Assembly: GCA_913049815.1 (NCBI GenBank) | Contig: CAJWYI010000002.1 | Span: 1 to 60,820, forward strand | DNA from: an uncultured Gammaproteobacteria bacterium | Lineage (GTDB): Bacteria; Pseudomonadota; Gammaproteobacteria; Pseudomonadales; Azotimanducaceae | Length of the DNA stretch: 60,820 bases | Direction: 5' to 3' | Shown here: one piece after another, positions 37,136 through 45,279 of the stretch | Numbering within the stretch: the stretch's first letter is position 1 | Layout of the letters: each line of letters begins with the position of its first letter | Translations under genes and position numbers: made by a program | Notes under the pieces: model-generated | The model's database searches: none | Seen by the model: only the letters and a program-made list of their open reading frames with translations | What the model was told of the DNA's origin: nothing

Positions 37136-38278
37136 TTACTCCGAAACCAGGTCCGCCATCCGTTCAGCAGCGGTGGCAAAGTCTTCCATAAAGTCATAAA
37201 CGACCTGCCGCGCTGAAATCGGCTGATTCATCAGCCCAACGGCTTGACCAACAAAATAGGTCGTTAGCTGTTTGGCACCTTCATGACCACCTTCCGCCAA
37301 CTGCGCGATGCGACCCAGCGCAGGTTCACTAATCAGTTGCTGTAAGGGCATGGGCAATGGATCCGGCGCATCCTCCACGTCGGTCCAGGCATCAGTCCAA
37401 GCAGATCTCAGCTGACGAGTGTATTTACCCGTTCGGCTGCGTGAACGCACCGTCTGACGCGAGTTCGCTGTCAGCATCTTGGCCTTCACCGCCGGGGCGG
37501 TTTCCGCCTCCGCGGTCGTCAACCAGACAGACCCACACCATGCGCCTGCTGCGCCCATCGCCATGGCTGCAGCCATCTGACGACCGGTTGCGATACCACC
37601 CGCTGCCAATACAGGAATGTTGCCATAGGGTTTCAGTGCTTCTATGACTTCCGGAACCACGACCATCGTGGAAATCTCACCGCAGTGTCCGCCGGCTTCT
37701 GTGCCGGAGACGACGATTACATCCAGCCCCGCCTCTGCATGTTTGATCGCATGCTCTTTCGCGCCAGCCAGTGCGCCCACCAACGCGCCCGCATCACGCG
37801 CTTTCTGACGCATGAATTCAGGCGGTACACCCAACGCGTTCACAAGCATCCTGCAGTTCTTATGAGACAAGGCGGTGTCCAGCACCGGTGCAGCACCCGC
37901 TTCTCGCAGGTTGTCCCCATGGTGTTCACTGATTTTTCGATCCCACAGACCGTTGGTATCTATATTGTGGCGAGCCAGAATGCCTTCGATGTAGCGTCGA
38001 TGCTCATCCGGAATCGCGGCCTGGATCTGATCGGCGGCCTGTGCTTCTTCCTTACTCGCCAGACTGGCCGGCACCAGGATGTCGACGCCATAAGGCTTAC
38101 CATCTACATGTTCATCGATCCAAGACAGCTCAACCTCCAATGACTCGGGCGTATGTCCCGTCGCACCAAGGACCCCAAAGCCACCAGCTTTACTCACTTC
38201 CGCGATAACGTTCCGACAGTGACTGAACGCGAACAGTGGAAATTCTATACCCAGCTTGTCACATAACTCTGATTTCAT
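37136..38278 (-). CDS. Nitronate monooxygenase-like flavoprotein
   Basis: 380 aa TIM-barrel FMN protein of the 2-nitropropane dioxygenase/nitronate monooxygenase family. VSGTEAGGHCGE, VLAAGGIATGRQMAAAMAMGAAGAWCGS and FPLFAFSHCRNVIAEVSKAGGFGVLG are family blocks binding FMN. Members oxidise propionate 3-nitronate or act as enoyl reductases; the substrate is open. AAGGAGGAA-type bases precede ATG 38278. Confidence 0.88.
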   Translation of the reverse strand: MKSELCDKLGIEFPLFAFSHCRNVIAEVSKAGGFGVLGATGHTPESLEVELSWIDEHVDGKPYGVDILVPASLASKEEAQAADQIQAAIPDEHRRYIEGILARHNIDTNGLWDRKISEHHGDNLREAGAAPVLDTALSHKNCRMLVNALGVPPEFMRQKARDAGALVGALAGAKEHAIKHAEAGLDVIVVSGTEAGGHCGEISTMVVVPEVIEALKPYGNIPVLAAGGIATGRQMAAAMAMGAAGAWCGSVWLTTAEAETAPAVKAKMLTANSRQTVRSRSRTGKYTRQLRSAWTDAWTDVEDAPDPLPMPLQQLISEPALGRIAQLAEGGHEGAKQLTTYFVGQAVGLMNQPISARQVVYDFMEDFATAAERMADLVSE

Positions 38279-38487
38279 TCATTCCTCCTTCCTGACTCTT
38301 GTGCATTTGCGTTCGATAACGCACCGAATATAACAAGATCGTATGGTAAGAGTGTAGCCGCTACTACCCTAACAGCAAGGATCCACCAGTGCCTGGCGGG
38401 TTGGCGGTGAGACCGTTTCTAGATTACTCTCAGCGGTTCAGCCGAAATCACATCACCGGTCAAAGCCGGGACTCGAGGGAGGAAACT

Positions 38488-39582
38488 ATGGCATTGCCAG
38501 AATCCGTCATCATCACCGACGACACCATGCGAGAAGGTCTTCAAATCGAAGACGCCGATATTCCAGTCTCCGAGAAGCTCAAGCTTCTGGATGCACTCGG
38601 GGAAACGGGAGCCAAAACCATCTCCATCGGTTCATTCGCGCACCCGAAATGGACACCACAGATGGCCTGCATCGACGAAATTGCAGAGAAGTTTGAGCCT
38701 AAACCGGGGATCACCTATACCGCAGCGGTCTTCAACAAAAAAGGTTTTGATCGTGCGGACGCTTACTACCCCAAACTCAACGTACGCGGCCGCGGTCGGC
38801 CCTCCACGCACGTAGAGCTATGCGATACATTTGCTCGTCGCAACTACAACCGTTCACAGGCCCAGCAAATCGCCAGTATTGCTGGCACCGTCAAGGCGGC
38901 AGCCGCCAGCGGTGTCACTGAGGGGGCAGTTGCTTTGGGCAATCCGTTCGGGAGTAATTTTGAAGGCCCGTACAGTCTGCAACAGAGACTGGATATGATG
39001 GAGCTGATGGTTGGCAAGTGGAACGAAGCGGGCATCAAGGTCACGCGATGCTCCTTTGTGGAAGCGATGGGATGGAACATGCCTCACCTGGTGGCAGAGA
39101 CCATGGAAGCCATCAAGGAGCGCTGGCCCGAGATCACTGATTTCCACATGCACCTGCACAATTCTCGTGGCACGACGATTGCCAGCTACTATGAGGCACT
39201 CAAGCTGGGGGCCCGGGAATTCGACACCTGTCTTGGCGGGATGGGCGGATGCCCATACTGTGGCAATGGCCGGGCCGCGGGTCACGTCCCCACCGAGGAC
39301 TTTGTGGATCTGTGCCACGAACTGGGTATTGAAACCGGCTATAACCTCGACAAACTGATTGAAGCGGCCGCAATCGCAGAAGAGGTTGTCGGCCATTCAC
39401 TCTGGGGTCACATCTCCAAGGCCGGGGCGCGCCCTCGCGACGACAGGCTGTATCCCGCGATGATGCCTTTTGTTGAGACGCTCGATGAAGCCGCGCATTT
39501 CCGCAAAGGATCTGAGGTCTACGAGGGTCAGTTAATGCCGTGGAAACCTGGTGACCCTATCATGGAGATGGCGGAATCATAG
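38488..39582 (+). CDS. HMG-CoA lyase-like (DRE-TIM metallolyase family) enzyme
   Basis: 364 aa. The metal-binding DDTMREGLQ near residue 11 and HMHLHNSRG, plus GGMGGCPYCGNGRAAGHVPTEDFV, match the HMG-CoA lyase-like branch of the DRE-TIM superfamily. The family cleaves or forms C-C bonds of acyl-CoA substrates. It is longer than HMG-CoA lyase (about 300 aa), with an extra C-terminal part. ATG 38488 has GAGG at the correct distance; an upstream in-frame ATG (38389) has none. Diverges from the nitronate monooxygenase-like gene. Confidence 0.87.
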   Translation: MALPESVIITDDTMREGLQIEDADIPVSEKLKLLDALGETGAKTISIGSFAHPKWTPQMACIDEIAEKFEPKPGITYTAAVFNKKGFDRADAYYPKLNVRGRGRPSTHVELCDTFARRNYNRSQAQQIASIAGTVKAAAASGVTEGAVALGNPFGSNFEGPYSLQQRLDMMELMVGKWNEAGIKVTRCSFVEAMGWNMPHLVAETMEAIKERWPEITDFHMHLHNSRGTTIASYYEALKLGAREFDTCLGGMGGCPYCGNGRAAGHVPTEDFVDLCHELGIETGYNLDKLIEAAAIAEEVVGHSLWGHISKAGARPRDDRLYPAMMPFVETLDEAAHFRKGSEVYEGQLMPWKPGDPIMEMAES

Positions 39583-39789
39583 TCCGCAATCGGGCAGTCT
39601 TGACCTGAATCGGATTCAGGATTAGGTTAGTGAATGGCGCTGTCCGGCGCCCAGCTACGGTGAGACTGCCCGGCCAGACTCACTTCTCGTAGTAAAGGGA
39701 AGAGGATTCTCGGGACGACAATCTCAACATGCACTCTCTTAGCGTTCGTGTTCTCCGGGGCACACCTGCGTTCGCTAAAGGAGGATGGC

Positions 39790-39942
39790 ATGACTGCCAA
39801 CAGTGACTTTAAACGTCTCGTCCGACAACGAATGTCTGACACCGGCGAATCCTAGACCCAGGCACGCGAACTTGTAGCCAGGCAAACCCAGCAGCAGATC
39901 GAAGATCTGTTTCGACAGTTCCGCGAACCCGAAGGAGACTAC
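39790..39942 (+). pseudogene. 5' part of hypothetical gene, split by an amber codon
   Basis: ATG 39790 follows a strong GGAGG site. It encodes MTANSDFKRLVRQRMSDTGE and then meets TAG at 39853-39855. The same frame continues without another stop through TQARELVARQ and straight into the next gene (39943), 51 codons downstream. The interrupted motif FKRLVRQRMSDTGES(Y)TQAR resembles a recurrent N-terminal motif, KxLVRxRMxxTGExYTxAR, in which the residue at the stop is Tyr, one base change from TAG. So the gene probably began here. Sequencing error or real decay cannot be told apart. Confidence 0.6.
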
Positions 39943-40920
39943 ATGGATCGTGAGAAATTTCTGATTGAGGCTGCAAACCTCGCGACCACCATCGAAGGGC
40001 ACATGCTCGATAAGGTGTTTGTCGAATCCGTCTTGTGGATGATTCCTGAATACAAGCGAATGCCGATGCTCGAGAGTTTCCTCAAACGAGATGACCTCTC
40101 AATCGATGATCAGGCATGGGCACGCGAACATCAGCTGATTGTCATGGCATCAGTTCGGAACGAGTTCAAATTCCAGGAGTTCGTGGAGGCTCATCTCGCG
40201 TTTATGGACTGGGTGTCAGAGCATCTGCCCGCCGAACAACAAGCGATTGCGTTCAGTAACTCATCTGTATGGGGATGGTGGCTGGAAGAGGGTCGCGATG
40301 ACATCCTCGATAAAATGGACGCATGCCTCACCACTATTGAGACGACTCAGGACAACAAACAGGAGCGTCTGTTTCTCGCGCGCGACATCACAATGTCTAT
40401 CGCCTACCGGAAGGATCCGGAGAAACTTACACACTACCAGAACATCTGGCAGAAGATTCTGGAGGAACCTGGCGATCTCCCTGAGATGGGGCCTGGCTCA
40501 CCGATTGTCATCTGGCGGTTCTGGTTGAAGATCACCTCCTTGATGTCTGCTAAAGGTGATAGAGAACGGGCGGGCGTTGTGGCTGCCCAGATCGTCGATT
40601 GGATAAGAGGTCTCGACGACTCAGAAGAGTTGATCGGCGAGGTCGCAGCCCAATGCATGTTTCAGGAACAGTACGACCTCGCCGAGCAGTACGGCGACGA
40701 AGCGCTTCAGAAGGGACAAGCGGAAAAGAATCCCTACATCTACGTCTGGCACGCGGGAGGGCATCTGGGTGCAACTGGGGATGTCGAAAGCACGGTACCC
40801 CTCATGAAAGAGGCACGCCGGTACATTTCCTCCCAGGACATGGAACGTTTTCTGACAGAACAGATGCCGTTTTCAGACTACAAGAACGATCCGCGACTGC
40901 GTGCGATTGCCGAGATGTAA
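39943..40920 (+). CDS. Hypothetical helical (TPR-like) protein
   Basis: 325 aa, mostly alpha-helical, rich in Trp, Glu and Asp, with TPR-like segments in its C-terminal third (FQEQYDLAEQYGDEALQKGQ, HLGATGDVESTVPLMKEARRYI). No signal peptide or catalytic motif. ATG 39943 has AAGGAG in front, so the ORF may be translated alone, but the frame is continuous with an upstream segment (39790) interrupted by TAG. A small hairpin (CACGCT/AGCGTG at 40941-40955) follows the stop. Not recognised. Confidence 0.75.
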   Translation: MDREKFLIEAANLATTIEGHMLDKVFVESVLWMIPEYKRMPMLESFLKRDDLSIDDQAWAREHQLIVMASVRNEFKFQEFVEAHLAFMDWVSEHLPAEQQAIAFSNSSVWGWWLEEGRDDILDKMDACLTTIETTQDNKQERLFLARDITMSIAYRKDPEKLTHYQNIWQKILEEPGDLPEMGPGSPIVIWRFWLKITSLMSAKGDRERAGVVAAQIVDWIRGLDDSEELIGEVAAQCMFQEQYDLAEQYGDEALQKGQAEKNPYIYVWHAGGHLGATGDVESTVPLMKEARRYISSQDMERFLTEQMPFSDYKNDPRLRAIAEM

Positions 40921-41009
40921 GCCTGAGTCATTCTCTGACGCACGCTGACAGCGTGAGGATCTTCAGCCTGTGGTTTGTGGCAGTACCACGTATCATGCGT
41001 CCGTGAGCC

Positions 41010-41039
41010 GGAGATCCTTGCGCCTGCGGCTCAGGATTA
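41010..41039. repeat. REP-like intergenic repeat, copy 1
   Basis: GGAGATCCTTGCGCCTGCGG followed by CTCAGGATT; related to a second copy at 43817-43853, sharing GGAGATCC, a GC-rich hairpin centre and CTCAGGAT. GAGCCG/CGGCTC (41005-41010 and 41027-41032) forms a stem. Typical of dispersed palindromic repeats in gammaproteobacteria. Confidence 0.5.
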
Positions 41040-41057
41040 CCAATAAGAGATTGGGGT

Positions 41058-41146
41058 TATAGATTGGGGTCAGAGTAAAAACTCTGACTACCTTTTTTGA
41101 AAACTGGCACTCGCGCTATGAGTTTTTACTCTGACCCCAATCTATA
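41058..41146. mobile_element. Perfect 27-bp inverted repeat, MITE- or RAYT-type element
   Basis: The left arm (41058-41084) contains GATTGGGGTCAGAGTAAAAA and its exact reverse complement is at 41120-41146, with a 35-base loop containing T6. The arms are perfect over 27 bases. The sequence ATTGGGGTCAGAGTAAAAAC is a form I associate with small non-autonomous elements and REP-associated (IS200-like) transposases in proteobacteria. No transposase is present. An extra partial copy, GATTGGGG, lies just to the left (41049-41056). Confidence 0.7.
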
Positions 41147-41150
41147 CAAT

Positions 41151-42011
41151 CTATAAACCCAGTCTATGTCGACCAATCTCCGGTTTACGCCACTGCGTCG
41201 ACCCACCGCGTGCTGTCAACACAGCGAGGCCCTCCTCAAAACCACCTCCAACATCATTCACCCCGTGTGCATCATCACCCGGCACCATCGCAATATTGTT
41301 GGCAATAGCGTACTCCATGAATGGCGCAGAGATATACGGTTCGGACGCACCTTTCTTCATAGCCCTCATATTCAGGTCCAGAATCAGGCCCAGCTCTCTA
41401 ATACGATCAAGATTTCGCAGCGCTCGCTCCATGATTTCCGGGACTTCCCACCTGACATGGTAGTCCTCGTCCAGCAGACGAATGAGATCAAAATGGCCAA
41501 CAACAGCAGGCTCGAACCGTTCGATCAGTTCAAGCTGCTTATCAAAGTAATCACAATAGAGTTGCTCAATACTACCGGACAACAGTGTTGCTTCCCGATA
41601 TCGATCGTCATCGAAGTCGATGTACAGATCGTGTACGTGATGCACCGACCCGACAATCATGTCTGGCTCATACTCTTCAATGAGAGAGGCGACCGCGTCC
41701 TGGTAGCCTGAGTAAGCATCTGTTTCGAACCCCACCAGGATATCCATGCGACCAGCGTACTTCGATTTCAATCGCCGCGCCTCAGCCATATAGTCAGAGA
41801 AGTTCTTTCGCCAACTATCAACTGTAAAGCCGTTCTCTGCTTCCTCTGGCGCCATCATCGCTTCTGAAGGGGACGGCATATGCTCAGTCAGACAGACCCA
41901 CTCAAAACCGGCTTCCGCGTAGCGGGCGACAATGTCCGTAAGCTGATCTTTTGCATGGCCGCAGTAGCCACCACTATGACCACCATGCACGGAGACGTAT
42001 GGGATGGTCAT
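41151..42011 (-). CDS. PHP-domain histidinol-phosphatase-like protein
   Basis: 286 aa. The PHP metal motifs are clear: VHGGHSGGYC near residue 5, LTEHMPSP, GFETD, GSVHHVHD, VVGHFDL and GDDAHGV near the C-terminus. This is the order of the HisK/histidinol-phosphate phosphatase class, where the first motif is usually DxHxHS; here it is HGGHSG. No his gene is nearby, so another phosphoester may be the substrate. ATG 42011 is used with GGGAG just in front. The upstream gene, a truncated dehydrogenase, ends 12 bases away. Confidence 0.82.
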   Translation of the reverse strand: MTIPYVSVHGGHSGGYCGHAKDQLTDIVARYAEAGFEWVCLTEHMPSPSEAMMAPEEAENGFTVDSWRKNFSDYMAEARRLKSKYAGRMDILVGFETDAYSGYQDAVASLIEEYEPDMIVGSVHHVHDLYIDFDDDRYREATLLSGSIEQLYCDYFDKQLELIERFEPAVVGHFDLIRLLDEDYHVRWEVPEIMERALRNLDRIRELGLILDLNMRAMKKGASEPYISAPFMEYAIANNIAMVPGDDAHGVNDVGGGFEEGLAVLTARGGSTQWRKPEIGRHRLGL

Positions 42012-42023
42012 CCTCTCCCTCAA

Positions 42024-42530
42024 TCAGAAGGTCAACGTGACCTTCAGCGCATCTTCATCTCGCTCATGGGCAAGCAGCAACGCCTCGTCTACGTCCTCCA
42101 GAGCCAATCGATGGCTGACCATTTGGGTCACATCAATCTGACGGCGCGCAATGCAGCCCAGCGCCTTTTGAAAAGAGCTCAGATCATCCTCTCCTTGCGC
42201 ACCGACAACCGCATACATCTGCAACTGCTTGTGCAAGAACTTGGCATAGGAAAAGGGTATGGGATTGTTTTCAGCAGGTAACCCAAAGAACACAAGATTG
42301 CCCCGAGGATGCGCGATATCGATCGCTTGAAAAATCGTCTCACTGCGGCCAACGGCCTCAATCACAATATGCGCACCTCGCCCTCCAGTGTGCCGGCAGC
42401 GTCTGATAGCCTGCAAAGCATCGCTGGAATCCCCCACCGGGAATGGTGAGCACCTTTCCTCTGGATCTGTCTCTTCGACGAATCGAACCAGCGACTCAAC
42501 GGGCTCATCAAAGGTGACTGGTTTGAACAT
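42024..42530 (-). CDS. N-terminally truncated MDR (zinc-type) dehydrogenase
   Basis: 168 aa that match only the C-terminal half of medium-chain dehydrogenases: GGRGAHIVIEAVG, HPRGNLVFFGLPAENNPIPF, and a final helix-strand tail. The catalytic GroES-like domain, zinc ligands and the glycine-rich start of the Rossmann fold are missing (about 170 residues). Still, ATG 42530 has GAGAGGA in front, so it might be translated. Probably a decayed gene; a split-gene product is possible. Divergent from the Ldh2 gene. Confidence 0.6.
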   Translation of the reverse strand: MFKPVTFDEPVESLVRFVEETDPEERCSPFPVGDSSDALQAIRRCRHTGGRGAHIVIEAVGRSETIFQAIDIAHPRGNLVFFGLPAENNPIPFSYAKFLHKQLQMYAVVGAQGEDDLSSFQKALGCIARRQIDVTQMVSHRLALEDVDEALLLAHERDEDALKVTLTF

Positions 42531-42692
42531 GTCTGTCCTCTCTATGTGGTATGCCCAGCAGCACAGCGATCTCGCCTTCTGTCAGGTGCTGACAGGTGAA
42601 GTCTATGCATATCAGTGTACCAACATTGGTCAAAACGCGCCCAACTGGCATATTATCGCCCCTCTTCAGACAAGGACCAACGACAGGACACC

Positions 42693-43784
42693 ATGCTCAA
42701 GCGATTTCTAGTACCCGAAAAAGACCAGGTCATGGTCTCCGAAGCCGACGCCCGTGCAGCCACAGAAGCCATCTTTGTGAAGATGGGACTGCCTGAAGAC
42801 GATGCAGTACTCGCCACTGACGTACTGATTACCAGTGACCTCCGCGGCTGCGAGTCTCATGGGGTCTCCAACATGTTGCGTAACTACGTCGCCATGTACG
42901 GCGCCAATCGTATGAACCCAAACCCCGACTGGAAAATCGAACGTGAGTCCGCCGTTTCAGCCACCATCGATGGTGACCAGGGTGTAGGCATTCAGATTGG
43001 CCCGAAGGCGATGCAGATCGCCATCGATAAAGCGGAACAGACCGGTATGGGCGCAGTCGGTGTTAGAAACTGTGGCCACTTTGGCATGTTGGCATACTAC
43101 TCATTGATGGCCATCAAACACGACATGATTGGCGTTGCCATGGTCTCAGCGGGCGGCAACCTGCAGGTGCCACTCTGGGGTACCGAGCCAATCTTTGGCA
43201 CCCAACCCATCGCCTGGGGTGCGCCCAGTGAGAAAATGCCACCTTTCGTCTTTGATGTTGCAACCACACAGGTGGCCGCCAACAAACTGATGCTGACGCG
43301 ACGCATCGGTTCACAACTGGAACCCGCATGGATTACAGACCTTGAGGGCAATCCCGTGATGAACCCCGTTGATTCACCTGACTATGGTGGTTTTTTCATG
43401 TTGCCATTCGGTGGCACGCGGGAAAACGGCGGGCACAAGGGCTACGGTTTCGCGACCATCGTCGACATGATGGCTGGCATCCTGTCCGGCAATGGACCCG
43501 GCTATATCGCCGGCGGTCTGAAGCACTCCCAGTTTGTCATGGCCATCAAGGTCGATGCCTTCCTGGACGTGGCGAAGTTCAAGACCGACATGGACACTTT
43601 GCTCGATAAACTGGCCAACATGAAGCCGATCCCGGAACAGGAGCGGGTGTATTACGCCGGCCTGATTGAGCATGAGGAAGTTGCTAAGCGGAAGGCGGAA
43701 GGTATTCCATATCACCGAGAGGTGGTTGAGTGGTTTCACAAGGCGGGGAGTGATTTGGACCTGACGTTCAATTTGCCGACCTGA
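42693..43784 (+). CDS. Malate/L-lactate (Ldh2-type) dehydrogenase family protein
   Basis: 363 aa, Ldh2/MDH2 family, NAD(P)-dependent oxidation of a 2-hydroxy acid or reduction of an imine/2-oxo acid. DLRGCESHGVSNM and the catalytic-His region VRNCGHFGMLAYY are clear, as is GGTRENGGHKGYG in the cofactor part. ATG 42693 follows ACAGGA; an upstream in-frame ATG (42615) is unlikely. The next element downstream is a REP-like repeat. Confidence 0.88.
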   Translation: MLKRFLVPEKDQVMVSEADARAATEAIFVKMGLPEDDAVLATDVLITSDLRGCESHGVSNMLRNYVAMYGANRMNPNPDWKIERESAVSATIDGDQGVGIQIGPKAMQIAIDKAEQTGMGAVGVRNCGHFGMLAYYSLMAIKHDMIGVAMVSAGGNLQVPLWGTEPIFGTQPIAWGAPSEKMPPFVFDVATTQVAANKLMLTRRIGSQLEPAWITDLEGNPVMNPVDSPDYGGFFMLPFGGTRENGGHKGYGFATIVDMMAGILSGNGPGYIAGGLKHSQFVMAIKVDAFLDVAKFKTDMDTLLDKLANMKPIPEQERVYYAGLIEHEEVAKRKAEGIPYHREVVEWFHKAGSDLDLTFNLPT

Positions 43785-43816
43785 GGTCGTGCGGTAGATC
43801 GCAGGAACTGTTAGCT

Positions 43817-43853
43817 GGAGATCCCTACGGCGCTTCGCGCCTCAGGATGACGG
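43817..43853. repeat. REP-like intergenic repeat, copy 2
   Basis: GGAGATCCCTACGGCGCTTC continuing to CTCAGGATGACGG, with a perfect five-base stem GGCGC/GCGCC (43829-43841) and a TTC loop. Same family as the copy at 41010. Sits between the convergent Ldh2 and PhyH 5 genes. Confidence 0.55.
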
Positions 43854-43939
43854 ATATTCGTCAACCCCCGGAGCCGAAACCGACGGACTCTACGGCACTG
43901 GACACTGCGATCTTTACTTCGCAGCGGCGCAACAAAACC

Positions 43940-45202
43940 TCAACGCGACCATTGTGGCAGCGGACCAGACTGCGCGAACCCGGACCGGGCTGCATAACCC
44001 ATCCGTTCGAAGTCAGCGCCTTCATAACCGCTCTTGCCGAATGCGTCATCCAGTGCACACAGGCTCGACAGCATCGGTGGATTGCGCGAAAGGATCGCCG
44101 GATCAATATCCTGATACTGTTCCAGGGGACGAATATAGTTCCGGCAGTACGTATTGTGCAGCGAGGTTCGTTTCCCTGCCACAGTGCGAGGCGTTGAGCC
44201 ATGCCAGGTCGCACCGTTCCACATCGCGATCGATCCTTGTGGCATTTCAATGCGTGTTGTTCCCTCCTGCGTCGTACCTGCAGGGACCTGACGTCGCTCT
44301 CGAAAGCTACCCGGCTTGATCACCGTTGGACCATGCTCAGACAGGAAGTCATCGATTGCCCAGACCGCAACGGTCAGAATGCAGAACTCAGGAAAGGGTT
44401 CGGTTATACGGGACGCTGCATAGTCTGAATGAAGACCTGGGTGGGTTTCCTGGCCAGTCGTTTTCACAATGGTGTCCGTCTGATAGAGCAGGCAGCCCCT
44501 TCCCACCAGGTATTCGGCAGCAGTCAGGATCCAGGGATGCAGCAACGCCTCCTCCCAGAGGCTACCGCGCTTCAGTAGCATCGTTGCACGAAAACTCCCG
44601 CCTTCGGGTCGCCCGGCGTGGTTCCGTGCCGCCTCTTCTCTCATCGCGTCTGCAAAGTCATCACTGAATGCATCGTGAAATACCGTATAGCCGGTCTCCT
44701 CGAAATCATCCGCGCATTGCTGTAGACCGAACGAGGCGATCTTGTGGGTAATGTCCGGATTGTCCACGGTTCGGCGCGCCATGTGATCACCAATAGCATC
44801 CAGCGCTTGCTGTACCGGTTTCGGCATGTCGGTCTGGTCAGATTTCTTGGATTGGATGCCGAAAAGTCGTCGATATTCACGCTCTCGGCGCGCCGCAGAA
44901 GCCTCGTTATCGTTCTTGACAATACTATGTAGCCAGAGCGCAGCGTTATAGTCCAGATCCTGCGACAGATTAGCCTCGTTAGTCGCACTTCGCGTCAACG
45001 TGACACCTGAGCCCCTAAAGTCCAGCGTGTAGCCCACCACTTCTGAACTGATATGAGCCGGCGGATTCGCACAACGAAGGCTTACGGAGAAGTTCGGCCA
45101 GGATCCCTGCAAACCACCCACAAACGTCTCGACGGTATTGAGGTAGGCGTCAGACAAAAATTCGACGCGCTCGCCGAGCGGCACCGGTGGTTGTGTAAAC
45201 AC
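43940..45202 (-). CDS. SCP2-like domain fused to phytanoyl-CoA dioxygenase (PhyH 5)
   Basis: 420 aa. Residues 1-110 (VGYTLDFRGSGVTLTRS, ANLSQDLDYNAALWL) have the beta-strand pattern of SCP2 sterol-carrier-like domains, which bind lipids or CoA esters. Residues 160-420 are PhyH: FEETGYTVFHDAF, iron motif HSD near residue 257 (GLHSDYAASR), distal His in ATWHGSTPRT and Arg in GKRTSLHNTY. Fusion suggests a lipid-like or carrier-bound substrate. The gene lies 77 bases after the hydrolase on the same strand. Confidence 0.78.
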   Translation of the reverse strand: MFTQPPVPLGERVEFLSDAYLNTVETFVGGLQGSWPNFSVSLRCANPPAHISSEVVGYTLDFRGSGVTLTRSATNEANLSQDLDYNAALWLHSIVKNDNEASAARREREYRRLFGIQSKKSDQTDMPKPVQQALDAIGDHMARRTVDNPDITHKIASFGLQQCADDFEETGYTVFHDAFSDDFADAMREEAARNHAGRPEGGSFRATMLLKRGSLWEEALLHPWILTAAEYLVGRGCLLYQTDTIVKTTGQETHPGLHSDYAASRITEPFPEFCILTVAVWAIDDFLSEHGPTVIKPGSFRERRQVPAGTTQEGTTRIEMPQGSIAMWNGATWHGSTPRTVAGKRTSLHNTYCRNYIRPLEQYQDIDPAILSRNPPMLSSLCALDDAFGKSGYEGADFERMGYAARSGFAQSGPLPQWSR

Positions 45203-45279
45203 ACGCTCACTCCAGATACAGAATCAGCCTCGAATGTAGCGCATATCGGCGTAAGCGGCGAGCCGATGTCACCGGTGAG

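Noticed and set aside
44940-44960. Zur-box half-site (GTTATAG)
   Set aside because: Inside PhyH 5 coding sequence, no symmetric second arm.
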